From an uncultured Arsenicibacter sp. (GTDB lineage Bacteria > Bacteroidota > Bacteroidia > Cytophagales > Spirosomataceae): 15,000 nt of DNA. The notes under the pieces are model-generated. The model ran no database searches. It had not been told where the DNA came from and worked only from the letters and a program-made list of their open reading frames with translations. The stretch spans positions 1-15,000 of the forward strand of contig NZ_CAMFHL010000183.1 in NCBI RefSeq assembly GCF_945952095.1, read 5' to 3'. Positions 1-7,334 of this stretch are shown here, piece after piece (position 1 is the stretch's first letter; each line of letters opens with the position of its first letter). The position numbers and the translations under genes are program-made.

Positions 1-611
1 GATATGCGGTAGTCGGCGTCAACTACCGGGGCAGCAGCGGCCGTGGGCTGGAGTTCTGCAAGACCATTTACGCCGATTGGGGCAACAAGGAAGTTTCCGA
101 CATTTTAGGCGCGGCTGACCAGCTGGTGCAGAAAGGCATTGCCGACCCCGACCGCTTAGGCATCGGTGGCTGGAGCTACGGCGGTATCCTGACCAATTAC
201 ACCATCGCAACTGACCCGCGTTTCAAGGCGGCAGCGAGCGGAGCCGGTAGTTCCCTGCAACTGACCATGTACGGCATTGACCAGTACGTTAACCAATACG
301 AAAATGAGCTGGGTGCTCCGTGGAAAAATCTGGATAAGTGGCTGAAACTGTCGTATCCGTTCCTGAAGGCCGATAAGATCAAAACGCCGACCATGTTCAT
401 GGCGTCGGAAAAAGACTTTAACGTGCCGGTAGCGGGTAGCGAGCAGATGTATCAGGCGCTAAAGTCGCTGGGGGTACCGGCGCAGCTGATCATTTACCCG
501 AACTCATTCCACGGCATTACAACGCCAAGCTACCAGAAAGACCGCTTTGTCCGCTATCTGGACTGGTTTGACAAATACCTGAAAGCACCGGCGTTGCAGG
601 CGCAGAAATAA
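1..611 (+). CDS. S9 family peptidase (prolyl oligopeptidase type), 3'-terminal fragment
   Basis: The gene begins before the window; the first whole codon is at base 3 and 202 residues are visible up to TAA at 609-611. They form the C-terminal alpha/beta-hydrolase catalytic domain of a prolyl-oligopeptidase (S9) serine peptidase, a family that cleaves small peptides and is often exported in Bacteroidota. The domain entry reads VVGVNYRGSSGRG, typical of S9. The nucleophile serine lies in GGWSYGG (codon 174-176), the acid is the Asp of EKDFNVP (414-416), and the histidine is in NSFHGI (510-512), so the triad is complete. The N-terminal beta-propeller and any signal peptide would lie outside the window. 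S9 versus another alpha/beta-hydrolase is well supported; the S9 subfamily (DPP IV-like, acylaminoacyl or glutamyl peptidase) cannot be decided from this part. A long hairpin follows 21 bp after the stop. Confidence 0.93.
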   Translation, partial: YAVVGVNYRGSSGRGLEFCKTIYADWGNKEVSDILGAADQLVQKGIADPDRLGIGGWSYGGILTNYTIATDPRFKAAASGAGSSLQLTMYGIDQYVNQYENELGAPWKNLDKWLKLSYPFLKADKIKTPTMFMASEKDFNVPVAGSEQMYQALKSLGVPAQLIIYPNSFHGITTPSYQKDRFVRYLDWFDKYLKAPALQAQK

Positions 612-632
612 CCTGTAAAGTATACACCGTAA

Positions 633-676
633 TCGTGGCCCGATCAGACAGTATCACCTGTCAGGTCGGGCCACGA
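633..676 (+). terminator. Long inverted repeat after the S9 peptidase gene, possible terminator
   Basis: Arms 633-651 (TCGTGGCCCGATCAGACAG) and 658-676 (CTGTCAGGTCGGGCCACGA) pair at 17 of 19 positions around the 6-nt loop TATCAC; one mismatch would be a G-U wobble in RNA. It sits 21 bp downstream of the stop codon. No T-tract follows the right arm, so it is either a weak intrinsic terminator or a 3'-end stabilising hairpin. Confidence 0.6.
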
Positions 677-839
677 CCTGTTTCCGGAAGAGGTATCTGA
701 CCGCTTACGCGCGAAAACCGGCCATTGGCTCAGTAGGGTGGCTATGTCTCAGGTTTCCATTGTAAGTTTCTGGTAGAACGTTGCTTAGCCGTATTCCGGC
801 AGGCACACATGCGTTGTTCTAACCACAAATTCCGCAACA
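677..839. other. Upstream region of the esterase-GH9 gene
   Basis: No ORF worth keeping was seen here. The sequence TAAGTTTC (763-770) differs from the Bacteroidota -7 element TAnnTTTG only at its last base and would give a leader of about 65 nt for the gene at 840, but no clear -33 TTG was seen at the right spacing. No Shine-Dalgarno sequence precedes the ATG. Confidence 0.3.
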
Positions 840-3800
840 ATGAAAAGCCTGATAATTTTCTGCACCCTATGGCTGTTTTCGGGTATGGTATCCGCCCGCA
901 ACCTGACCGCCCCGATGGCGGCGACCACGCTGACCGGAAGCATTTCCGTCACCAGCAGCCAGCAAACCGGTAATCCACGGACGCGTACGTTTACCTACCA
1001 CCTGCCTGCTGCTACACCTGCCTGTAATCTTCCGCTGATGATTGTGCTGCACGGCGACGGTGGAAGCGGTGCCGGTATCATGAACTATACCGGCTTTAAT
1101 GCCGTGGGCGATGCGCAAAATTTTATCAGCGTATATCCGGATGCACTACCGGTGGCAGGGTCGGTACAGTGGAATAAATTTGCTGATAATGCAACGGGAT
1201 CAGGGGATAACGGCAACGATGCCAACGCGCCTGATGATGTACAGTTTATCGTAGACCTGATCGATTATTTCTACCGGCGTTTCGGCGTTGACCGCAGCCG
1301 GGTGTATGTAGCCGGCCATTCGGGTGGGGGCTTCATGGCGTATTACCTGACGATCGCCAATGCCTCGAAGGGCCGTATTGCCGGTATTGCGCCGGTAGCT
1401 GCCAGTCTGTGGGGCAACGATACCTACCTGAACAGCCAGTTTGCTGCCGGCACATTTTCCCGGACACCCGTACTGCACATCCACGCCACAACCGACACGG
1501 AGGTTGGTTTTCCTGACCTGAACAGTGGCTGGATCTGGCCCGAAGCCTCGTATGCCTGGCCGACCTGTGCGAATGCCGCCCCGGTGATTTCGACCAATAC
1601 GGCTGACATCACCCGGTATGATTTCTGCACCAGTCCGGTACCGGTTGTACTGCTGGCACTGAAACGGGCTGGTCTGGGGCATGCCTGGCCAACCGTAGCC
1701 AATTCGGGTTATAACACCGAACAACAGATCTGGTCGTACCTGGGTCCGTTTAGTAAAGGCAGTTATTCTGTGCCGGTGCCGGTCATCAGTCCGTCATCAG
1801 CGTCGGTAACGGCGGGGCAAACAATTTCGCTGACGGCCGCTTGTCCGGCGGGCCTGGGATATACGTGGAACACCGGCACAACGGCGGCTACCCTTGCGGT
1901 TTCACCGGTCACATCCACCACCTATACGGCCTATTGTACGGCCGGTTTGTGTCGGGGAGCTGCCGGGCAGGTAGTTGTGACAGTTGGCAGTACTACGACA
2001 ACGGCCGCCGCTGTTATCGACGATCACATCAAAACAGATCAGTTCGGTTATTTGCCGGCCGCACAGAAGGTTGCAGTCATCAGCAGCCCGGATCCTGCTG
2101 TGAGTCAGTACAATCAGACAAGCCAGTACACGCCGGGCAGTACGTATCAGCTTCGGCGGGTAGCTGACAACAGTGTAGTGTTCAGCGGAACACTCGTGGC
2201 CTGGAATGGGGGCGCAACGCATAACCAGTCGGGCGACAGGGTGTGGTGGTTTGATTTTTCGCCGGTGACGACGGCCGGTACATACTATGTCTGCGACGTC
2301 GGGCAAAACAAACGTTCGTACCCTTTTGTGATTGCCGACAATGTATATGATGTTCCGGCGCGGCAGGCATTGGCGGCTCTGAAAATGCAGCGGTGCGGGG
2401 TGGCCCGTTTCGGGCAGCTGGGTAGTAAAATCTGGCAGGATGCAGCCTGCCACCTCGGCAATTTGCAGGATACGCATTGCCGCGATGTGTCGGATCCGTC
2501 CAATGTAGCCAAAGAACGGAATATGTCGGGTGGCTGGCATGATGCGGGTGATTTCAACAAGTATGCGCTCTATGCAGCAGAGGCGCTCCATAACCTGCTG
2601 AAAGCCTATGAGGAAAATCCGGCCTCGTGGACAGCCGTTGCCGGTACATTGCCCGCGCCGCTCGATGAGGCCGCGTACGAACTGGACTGGTTGCTGAAAA
2701 TGCAGGACAGCGATGGACGGGTACGGTGTAAGGTCAGTATCAAAGGCTATGGCATAAGCAGCCCGCCCGGTACAGATACCCGGCAGCGGTTTTACGGAGG
2801 CGCCAGCACCCTGACGACCTATGCCGTTGCTTCCGTGTTTGCCCATGCGGCCAGCGTATTCGGCAGTTTTTCGGCAACCTATGCCAATACGCTCAGGACA
2901 GCTGCCCAACAGGCCTGGAACTGGGCAAACGCAAACCCGAACGTAATTTTTGACAATACGCCGTTTCTGATAAATGGTGGCGGTAGTTTTAACCCTGACA
3001 ACGGTATTTACGGCGATGCGGCCAGCAGCAGTTATTACCGCAGTGTTTCATACCCGACGGTGGCGGCTGCCTATTTATTCCGGTTGTTTGGCGCCACTGC
3101 CGGTGCGGCTTACAAAACAGCATTTGAAACCCTGTACGCGCAAACCAGCCAGATGCAGTGGTCGGCTGGTTCGGATGCTTATTTCCCCGATTGGCAGGTG
3201 GTACTCGACGCGTTGCTGACCTACGCCAACGCACCGGACGCGACGCCCGCTCATGCCACCGCAATCCGCACTAAATTTACGGCCCTCATCACAACATCGT
3301 CAAAATTACTGCCTGCCTTTGTGAACCGCACAGATGCCTATCGGGCATACCTGAATTACCACCCGTGGAACTCAAATCAGCAGAAAGCACAGGCCGCTGT
3401 TCAGCTTCAGCTGCTAAAAATAAATAACCTTAGTCCGGCAAATAATACAGCGTTGCAGCAGGCGGCGCTGGGTTACCTGCATTACCTGCATGGTCTGAAT
3501 CCGAATGCGAAATGTTACCTGAGTCAGATGAATGCCCTGGGTGCGTCGAACTCACAGAATGAAATCTATCACGGCTGGTTCTGGGACGGCACAGTCTATG
3601 ACAATGCCCTTACATCGGCAACCGGTCCCTTCCCCGGTTTTCTGATCGGCGGACCAAATCAGGATTACAGCGGCGCGCTGATACCGCCTAAGGGGCAACC
3701 GGCGCAAAAAGCCTACAAGGACTGGAATACGGATTATCCGGACAACGCCTACGAAATTACGGAGATTGGTATTTATACGCAGGCTGCCTATATCCGGCTG

Positions 3801-4046
3801 GCAGCGGCCTTTATGACAAGACCCCTCTGCACAGATGTTGCTGTCAGTCAGTCGGTTCAGTCGGGTGATTGGCAGGCCGCCTCGACCTGGCTGTGCGGAA
3901 CGGTTCCGGCGGTGAGCAGCCGTGTCCGGTTGATGGCAGGACATGTGGTAACAATTTCGGCCCCGGTGCAGGTAAAGCAGATACAGGTTGACACGGCAGG
4001 GCAGCTGCGGTTCAGCGCGGGCGGTAAGCTGATACTGGCACCTTAA
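840..4046 (+). CDS. Secreted multidomain esterase-GH9 glycanase fusion
   Basis: This 1068-residue exported enzyme carries two catalytic domains. Residues 1-19 are a signal peptide ending near SARN. Residues about 35-305 are an alpha/beta-hydrolase of the CE1 / PHB-depolymerase / LpqC type: oxyanion HGDGG (71-75), nucleophile Ser161 in GHSGGG, likely acid Asp219, His281 in GLGHAWP. Residues about 315-383 are an Ig/PKD-like domain rich in Thr and Ser. Residues about 393-500 resemble the CelD_N Ig-like domain that precedes many GH9 modules (KTDQFGYLP). Residues about 502-992 are the GH9 (alpha/alpha)6 barrel, with GGWHDAGDFNKY (Asp568, Asp571), HGLNPNAKCY (884-893) and NAYEITEIGIYTQAAY with likely acid Glu972 or Glu975. 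Residues about 1007-1068 form a small beta-rich module (GDWQAASTW...) ending almost at the stop. The inferred role is de-esterification plus beta-glucan cleavage of plant polymers outside the cell. The substrate is not determined. Confidence 0.9.
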   Translation: MKSLIIFCTLWLFSGMVSARNLTAPMAATTLTGSISVTSSQQTGNPRTRTFTYHLPAATPACNLPLMIVLHGDGGSGAGIMNYTGFNAVGDAQNFISVYPDALPVAGSVQWNKFADNATGSGDNGNDANAPDDVQFIVDLIDYFYRRFGVDRSRVYVAGHSGGGFMAYYLTIANASKGRIAGIAPVAASLWGNDTYLNSQFAAGTFSRTPVLHIHATTDTEVGFPDLNSGWIWPEASYAWPTCANAAPVISTNTADITRYDFCTSPVPVVLLALKRAGLGHAWPTVANSGYNTEQQIWSYLGPFSKGSYSVPVPVISPSSASVTAGQTISLTAACPAGLGYTWNTGTTAATLAVSPVTSTTYTAYCTAGLCRGAAGQVVVTVGSTTTTAAAVIDDHIKTDQFGYLPAAQKVAVISSPDPAVSQYNQTSQYTPGSTYQLRRVADNSVVFSGTLVAWNGGATHNQSGDRVWWFDFSPVTTAGTYYVCDVGQNKRSYPFVIADNVYDVPARQALAALKMQRCGVARFGQLGSKIWQDAACHLGNLQDTHCRDVSDPSNVAKERNMSGGWHDAGDFNKYALYAAEALHNLLKAYEENPASWTAVAGTLPAPLDEAAYELDWLLKMQDSDGRVRCKVSIKGYGISSPPGTDTRQRFYGGASTLTTYAVASVFAHAASVFGSFSATYANTLRTAAQQAWNWANANPNVIFDNTPFLINGGGSFNPDNGIYGDAASSSYYRSVSYPTVAAAYLFRLFGATAGAAYKTAFETLYAQTSQMQWSAGSDAYFPDWQVVLDALLTYANAPDATPAHATAIRTKFTALITTSSKLLPAFVNRTDAYRAYLNYHPWNSNQQKAQAAVQLQLLKINNLSPANNTALQQAALGYLHYLHGLNPNAKCYLSQMNALGASNSQNEIYHGWFWDGTVYDNALTSATGPFPGFLIGGPNQDYSGALIPPKGQPAQKAYKDWNTDYPDNAYEITEIGIYTQAAYIRLAAAFMTRPLCTDVAVSQSVQSGDWQAASTWLCGTVPAVSSRVRLMAGHVVTISAPVQVKQIQVDTAGQLRFSAGGKLILAP

Positions 4047-4081
4047 TTTTCTTAAATGCAACATTGTTGCATTTAAGAAAA
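4047..4081. promoter_or_regulatory. 35-bp palindromic operator in the COG0523 GTPase promoter
   Basis: TTTTCTTAAATGCAACA (4047-4063) and TGTTGCATTTAAGAAAA (4065-4081) are perfect 17-bp inverted arms around a single T at 4064. The palindrome starts directly after the esterase-GH9 stop codon and covers the TTG (4067-4069) that would be the -33 element of the next promoter, the classic position of a repressor site. COG0523 GTPase genes are often controlled by Zur (Fur family), whose boxes are AT-rich palindromes of this general size, so a Zur-like site is inferred. It could also fold as a terminator, but no T-tract follows on the plus strand. Confidence 0.7.
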
Positions 4082-4096
4082 AAGTCCATACATTTG
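4067..4096 (+). promoter_or_regulatory. Bacteroidota-type promoter of the GTPase-flavoprotein operon
   Basis: TTG at 4067-4069 and TACATTTG at 4089-4096, separated by 19 bp, match the phylum's TTG-N19/20-TAnnTTTG promoter with no mismatch. Transcription would start a few bases after 4100, which excludes the upstream in-frame ATG at 4064 and favours the start at 4121. Confidence 0.7.
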
Positions 4097-4120
4097 CCGG
4101 TGAGTTATCACTGGAACTGT

Positions 4121-5332
4121 ATGAAAAAGCTACCTGTAACCGTACTGAGCGGGTTTCTGGGCGCGGGTAAAACCACGTTGCTCAACCACGTCCTGCATAA
4201 CCGGCAAGGCCTGAAAGTGGCCGTTATCGTCAACGACATGAGCGAGGTAAACGTGGATGCGCAACTGGTGCAGCAGCAGCATACACTCTCGCGGACGGAA
4301 GAAAAACTGGTCGAAATGAGTAATGGCTGCATTTGCTGCACCCTCCGCGAAGACCTGATGCTGGAAGTGGAGAAACTGGCCCGCGAAAACCGGTTCGATT
4401 ACCTGCTGATTGAATCGACGGGGATTTCGGAGCCGTTGCCGGTGGCACAGACCTTCTCGTTTGTCGATGCGGAAAACGGGATTGATCTTTCCCGGTTTTC
4501 GCAGCTGGATACGCTGGTAACGGTCGTGGATGCTTACAATTTCCCGCGCGATTTCGGTTCTGTAGATACCGTGCACAGCCGGTCACTGAACGACGATGAA
4601 ACCGACACGCGCACCATCGTAAACCTGCTGACTGATCAGATCGAATTTGCCAACGTCATTATCCTGAACAAAACCGACCTGCTGCCGCGCTATCAGGTGG
4701 GTGAACTACGGTCGATCCTGCAAAAACTAAACCCGAAGGCGCAGCTTATTGAAAGCCAGTTCAGTAAGGTCGATCCGGCTCTGATTCTGAATACCGGCCT
4801 GTTTGATTTTGACGAAGCTTCGCAGTCGTCAGGTTGGATACAGGAGCTGGAAAACTATAAAAACGGTGTAGGCCATACCCCCGAAACGGAAGAATACGGC
4901 ATCGGATCGTTTGTGTTCCGCGACCGCCGGCCGTTTCATCCGGTCCGCTTCTGGCACTATCTGAGCGAACACTTTCCGGCGGGCATCATTCGCAGCAAAG
5001 GACTGTTCTGGCTGGCATCCCGCCCCGACGAAGCGCTGAATTTCAGCCAGGCAGGCGGGAGTCTGCGGGCCGAGCAGGCCGGTGTGTGGTGGGCGTCGAT
5101 GCCGTTTCAGCAGCGGTTACGGTACGGCGCGTTCCTCGACCACCGCGAACAGATTGAAGCCCGCTGGGACAAACGCTTCGGCGACCGGCAGAACGAACTG
5201 GTCATTATTGGCCAGGACCTGAATAAAGCACAGATTATAAGCGAACTGACAGACTGTCTCTGTACGGAGCAGGAGGTCCTGCACATGGAGAAAAAGGGGC
5301 GGTTTACCGATCCGTTCCCGGTCTGGCAATAA
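4121..5332 (+). CDS. COG0523 (CobW/ZigA-type) metallochaperone GTPase
   Basis: This is a 403-residue cytoplasmic G3E-family GTPase. Motifs in order are Walker A GAGKTT (14-19), the metal-binding GCICC (CxCC, Cys70, Cys72, Cys73), the Walker-B-like ESTG (98-101) and NKTD (183-186, guanine specificity). A CobW C-terminal domain follows at about 270-375. The family uses GTP hydrolysis to deliver metal to client proteins; the VNDMSEVNVDAQLV and DDETDTRTI segments recall the zinc-limitation subgroup (ZigA/YciC-like), so zinc is the best guess. The frame is open back to an ATG at 4064, but that start lies inside the palindrome and upstream of the expected transcription start, and MKKLPVTVLSGFLGAG at 4121 is the usual N-terminus of the family. 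The next gene follows after 10 bp, so the two are probably co-transcribed. No His-rich loop was seen. Confidence 0.9.
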   Translation: MKKLPVTVLSGFLGAGKTTLLNHVLHNRQGLKVAVIVNDMSEVNVDAQLVQQQHTLSRTEEKLVEMSNGCICCTLREDLMLEVEKLARENRFDYLLIESTGISEPLPVAQTFSFVDAENGIDLSRFSQLDTLVTVVDAYNFPRDFGSVDTVHSRSLNDDETDTRTIVNLLTDQIEFANVIILNKTDLLPRYQVGELRSILQKLNPKAQLIESQFSKVDPALILNTGLFDFDEASQSSGWIQELENYKNGVGHTPETEEYGIGSFVFRDRRPFHPVRFWHYLSEHFPAGIIRSKGLFWLASRPDEALNFSQAGGSLRAEQAGVWWASMPFQQRLRYGAFLDHREQIEARWDKRFGDRQNELVIIGQDLNKAQIISELTDCLCTEQEVLHMEKKGRFTDPFPVWQ

Positions 5333-5342
5333 CAACAAAACG

Positions 5343-6269
5343 ATGAAAGAACCATACGATGCCGCCATTATCGGCGGCAGTTTTGCCGGGCTGAGCGCGG
5401 CGCTTGTGCTCGGCCGTTCGATGCGGCATGTAGTCGTCATTGATGCCGGAAAGCCCTGCAACCGACAGACCCCGGCGTCGCATAATTTTCTGACGCATGA
5501 TGGCCGCCCACCGCACGAAATAGGGGCAGAAGCCCGCCGGAATGTGCAGCATTACCCTACCGTTGACCTGATCGACGGGACGGTGATCACGGCTGAGCAA
5601 ACTGCCGGAGGCTTTACCCTCACAACACAGGAAGGAGACCGGCTGACTGCCCGGAAACTGTTGCTGGCAACGGGTGTGGCCGATCAGATGCCGCCCAGAC
5701 CGGGGTTTGCCGAATGTTGGGGGCGTTCGGTGCTGCATTGCCCGTTCTGCCACGGTTACGAAGTCCGGAACGAACCAATCGGCTTACTGGCCAACGGAGA
5801 TATGGCCCACGAACTGGCCTTGCTGATTGAACAGTGGAGCCCCAACCTGACCCTGTTTACCAACGGACCGTCGACGCTGACCGCTGACCAGATGGCCGAT
5901 GTCCGGCAGCTGGGGATTCCAGTGGTCGAAGACGAGGTGCAGGCTATTTGCCACGAGGAGGGATTTATGCAGGCGGTACAACTGGCGGACAACCGGACGA
6001 TTGCGCTGAGCGCCATATTCAGCCGCGTGCCGTTTACCCACCATACCGACCTGGCGGAGCAGCTCGATTGCGCTTATTCGGAGACCGGGCATATTGCGGT
6101 CGACGGGATGGGCCAAACCAATGTAGCGGGTGTATTTGCCGCCGGCGACTGTACGACGGTAATGCGGCAGGTAGCGATGGCGGTGGCGGCGGGGAGCAAA
6201 GCCGGCGTGGCGGTAAACCGGATGCTGCGACAGGAGGAATTAGCGCGGCGCCACCAACCTGGCGTATAA
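5343..6269 (+). CDS. Thioredoxin-reductase-like flavoprotein with CPFC redox motif
   Basis: This 308-residue soluble oxidoreductase has two Rossmann segments. The FAD site is AAIIGGSFAGLSAA (8-20) with Asp34 binding the ribose, and the C-terminal FAD motif is GVFAAGDC (263-270). The active-site pair is Cys133/Cys136 in HCPFCHGYE, the pattern of thioredoxin reductases and of the gliotoxin/holomycin dithiol oxidases. The NAD(P) loop is degenerate: IGLLANGDMAHELA (146-159) keeps only one glycine of the usual GGGxxA, and the NADPH-phosphate HRR motif is absent. It may therefore use NADH, another donor, or oxygen as a dithiol oxidase. At about 310 residues its length fits the TrxB group. It lies 10 bp behind the GTPase gene in one operon, suggesting a thiol or metal-thiol role. 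Its TAA is part of the A-tract of the terminator that follows. The family is firm; the substrate is unknown. Confidence 0.85.
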   Translation: MKEPYDAAIIGGSFAGLSAALVLGRSMRHVVVIDAGKPCNRQTPASHNFLTHDGRPPHEIGAEARRNVQHYPTVDLIDGTVITAEQTAGGFTLTTQEGDRLTARKLLLATGVADQMPPRPGFAECWGRSVLHCPFCHGYEVRNEPIGLLANGDMAHELALLIEQWSPNLTLFTNGPSTLTADQMADVRQLGIPVVEDEVQAICHEEGFMQAVQLADNRTIALSAIFSRVPFTHHTDLAEQLDCAYSETGHIAVDGMGQTNVAGVFAAGDCTTVMRQVAMAVAAGSKAGVAVNRMLRQEELARRHQPGV

Positions 6270-6306
6270 AAAAAGCGGACAGGCTAAAGGGCCTGTCCGC
6301 TTTTTT
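6269..6306. terminator. Bidirectional intrinsic terminator between convergent genes
   Basis: A perfect 10-bp GC-rich stem, GCGGACAGGC (6275-6284) with GCCTGTCCGC (6291-6300), surrounds the loop TAAAGG. It is flanked by an A-tract before (6268-6274) and TTTTTT after (6301-6306), so it has a U-tract in both directions. It ends the flavoprotein operon (plus) and the protease gene (minus, stop at 6327). Confidence 0.93.
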
Positions 6307-6326
6307 ATGGGAAAGAATGCTGCTGC

Positions 6327-7331
6327 TTAGTGTTTGAACACTTTCACCAGATACACGCACTCCTGTACTTTTTTGATCTGTTGCTTCCGTGGCAGTTTAG
6401 CCAGCGTATTTTTCCGGTTCAGTTTCAGCGACGCCCCTTTCAGCGAATCGCCCGGAATATCGCCGATGGCCCGGAAGAGGTAATCGGTTTTGATGGCGAA
6501 CGAAGCGCCTTCGGTCGAAACCTGTTTCCCGCTGATAACACCGATAACGTTGCCTTTTTCGTCGAGAAGCGGGCCGCCGGAGTTCCCCGGGTTTACACTG
6601 ATCGCCACCTGATAGGCTGAGGAATCGTTGCGGAAACCGGTGCGTGAGCTCAGATAGCCTTCATCATACACAATTTCGTCGCGCGGGTAACCGAGCGTAA
6701 AAACGCGTTCGCCTAAATCCGACGGACGTGGCTCAAAACTGTAGGGCAGCGTCGGCAGTGGTTTATACGAGCTGTCGCTCTGAATCTGTAAAATGGCCAG
6801 ATCATAGCCACGGTTTGTATATACCATGCGTGCCTTATACACATCTCCTTTATGATCCTGTACATAAATAGAGTCCGCGCCCTGTACAATGTGGTTGTTG
6901 GTAACCAGATAGCCATTCGGGGCCACCAGGAAGCTGGTGCCGGCTACCCGTGCCGGTGTCGAGTTAAAGGCCGCCCGGCGGCGTGCGCTCAGGCTGCTCA
7001 GAATCTGGTTCTGCGACTGTTTAATCGCCTGTACATCCCGCCGCAACATGCTGTATTGCGCCTGCTGCTGGTGCGTTGACCGGTATTGCCACACGGTGAA
7101 TAGGGTAGCAAACGTCGTCACCAGCGCCACCGAAGCCGCGATGGCCAGTGTCTGCTTGTGGGCCTGCCAGAGTTGCCGGATCAGGGTCGGACGCTTTTGC
7201 TGCTGCCATTGCAGGTTGTTCTGAATGGCATCCATATCCATGCTGGCGTGAATCTGATCCAGTTTTTTTCGTAAATCAACCCGGCGGCGATACCGCTCAA
7301 GGGCTTTTTCTATGTCCTGATCTTCTTCCAT
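6327..7331 (-). CDS. Membrane-anchored trypsin-like serine protease in a sigma-factor operon
   Basis: This 334-residue protein has a charged cytoplasmic N-terminus (1-60, helical, MEEDQDIEKALERYRRR...), one membrane segment (about 61-81), a Gln-rich stretch likely to coil (85-115) and a periplasmic trypsin-like domain (125-290). The triad is complete: His147 in TNNHIVQ, Asp177 in GYDLAIL, Ser251 in NPGNSGGPL. The fold resembles the HtrA/DegP protease domain, but no PDZ domain follows; only a basic tail (300-334) does. Type-II topology with a sigma gene 3 bp upstream is the layout of ECF sigma/anti-sigma pairs, so the N-terminus may bind the sigma factor while the outer domain cuts or senses envelope proteins (inference). 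The ATG at 7331 is preceded, 8 nt away, by AAGGAGG inside the end of the sigma gene, an unusually strong ribosome-binding site for this phylum. Confidence 0.88.
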   Translation of the reverse strand: MEEDQDIEKALERYRRRVDLRKKLDQIHASMDMDAIQNNLQWQQQKRPTLIRQLWQAHKQTLAIAASVALVTTFATLFTVWQYRSTHQQQAQYSMLRRDVQAIKQSQNQILSSLSARRRAAFNSTPARVAGTSFLVAPNGYLVTNNHIVQGADSIYVQDHKGDVYKARMVYTNRGYDLAILQIQSDSSYKPLPTLPYSFEPRPSDLGERVFTLGYPRDEIVYDEGYLSSRTGFRNDSSAYQVAISVNPGNSGGPLLDEKGNVIGVISGKQVSTEGASFAIKTDYLFRAIGDIPGDSLKGASLKLNRKNTLAKLPRKQQIKKVQECVYLVKVFKH

Positions 7332-7334
7332 CGG

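Noticed and set aside
1902..2909. Open frame of 335 codons on the minus strand inside the esterase-GH9 gene
   Set aside because: The translation is rich in Arg, Cys, His and Gly with no recognisable domain; the plus-strand frame has clear GH9 and CelD_N motifs over the same bases. It is a shadow of a GC-rich gene.
4064..4120. 19-residue N-terminal extension of the GTPase
   Set aside because: The ATG is the centre of the palindrome and lies upstream of the predicted transcription start; the family begins at MKKLPVTVLSGFLGAGKTT.
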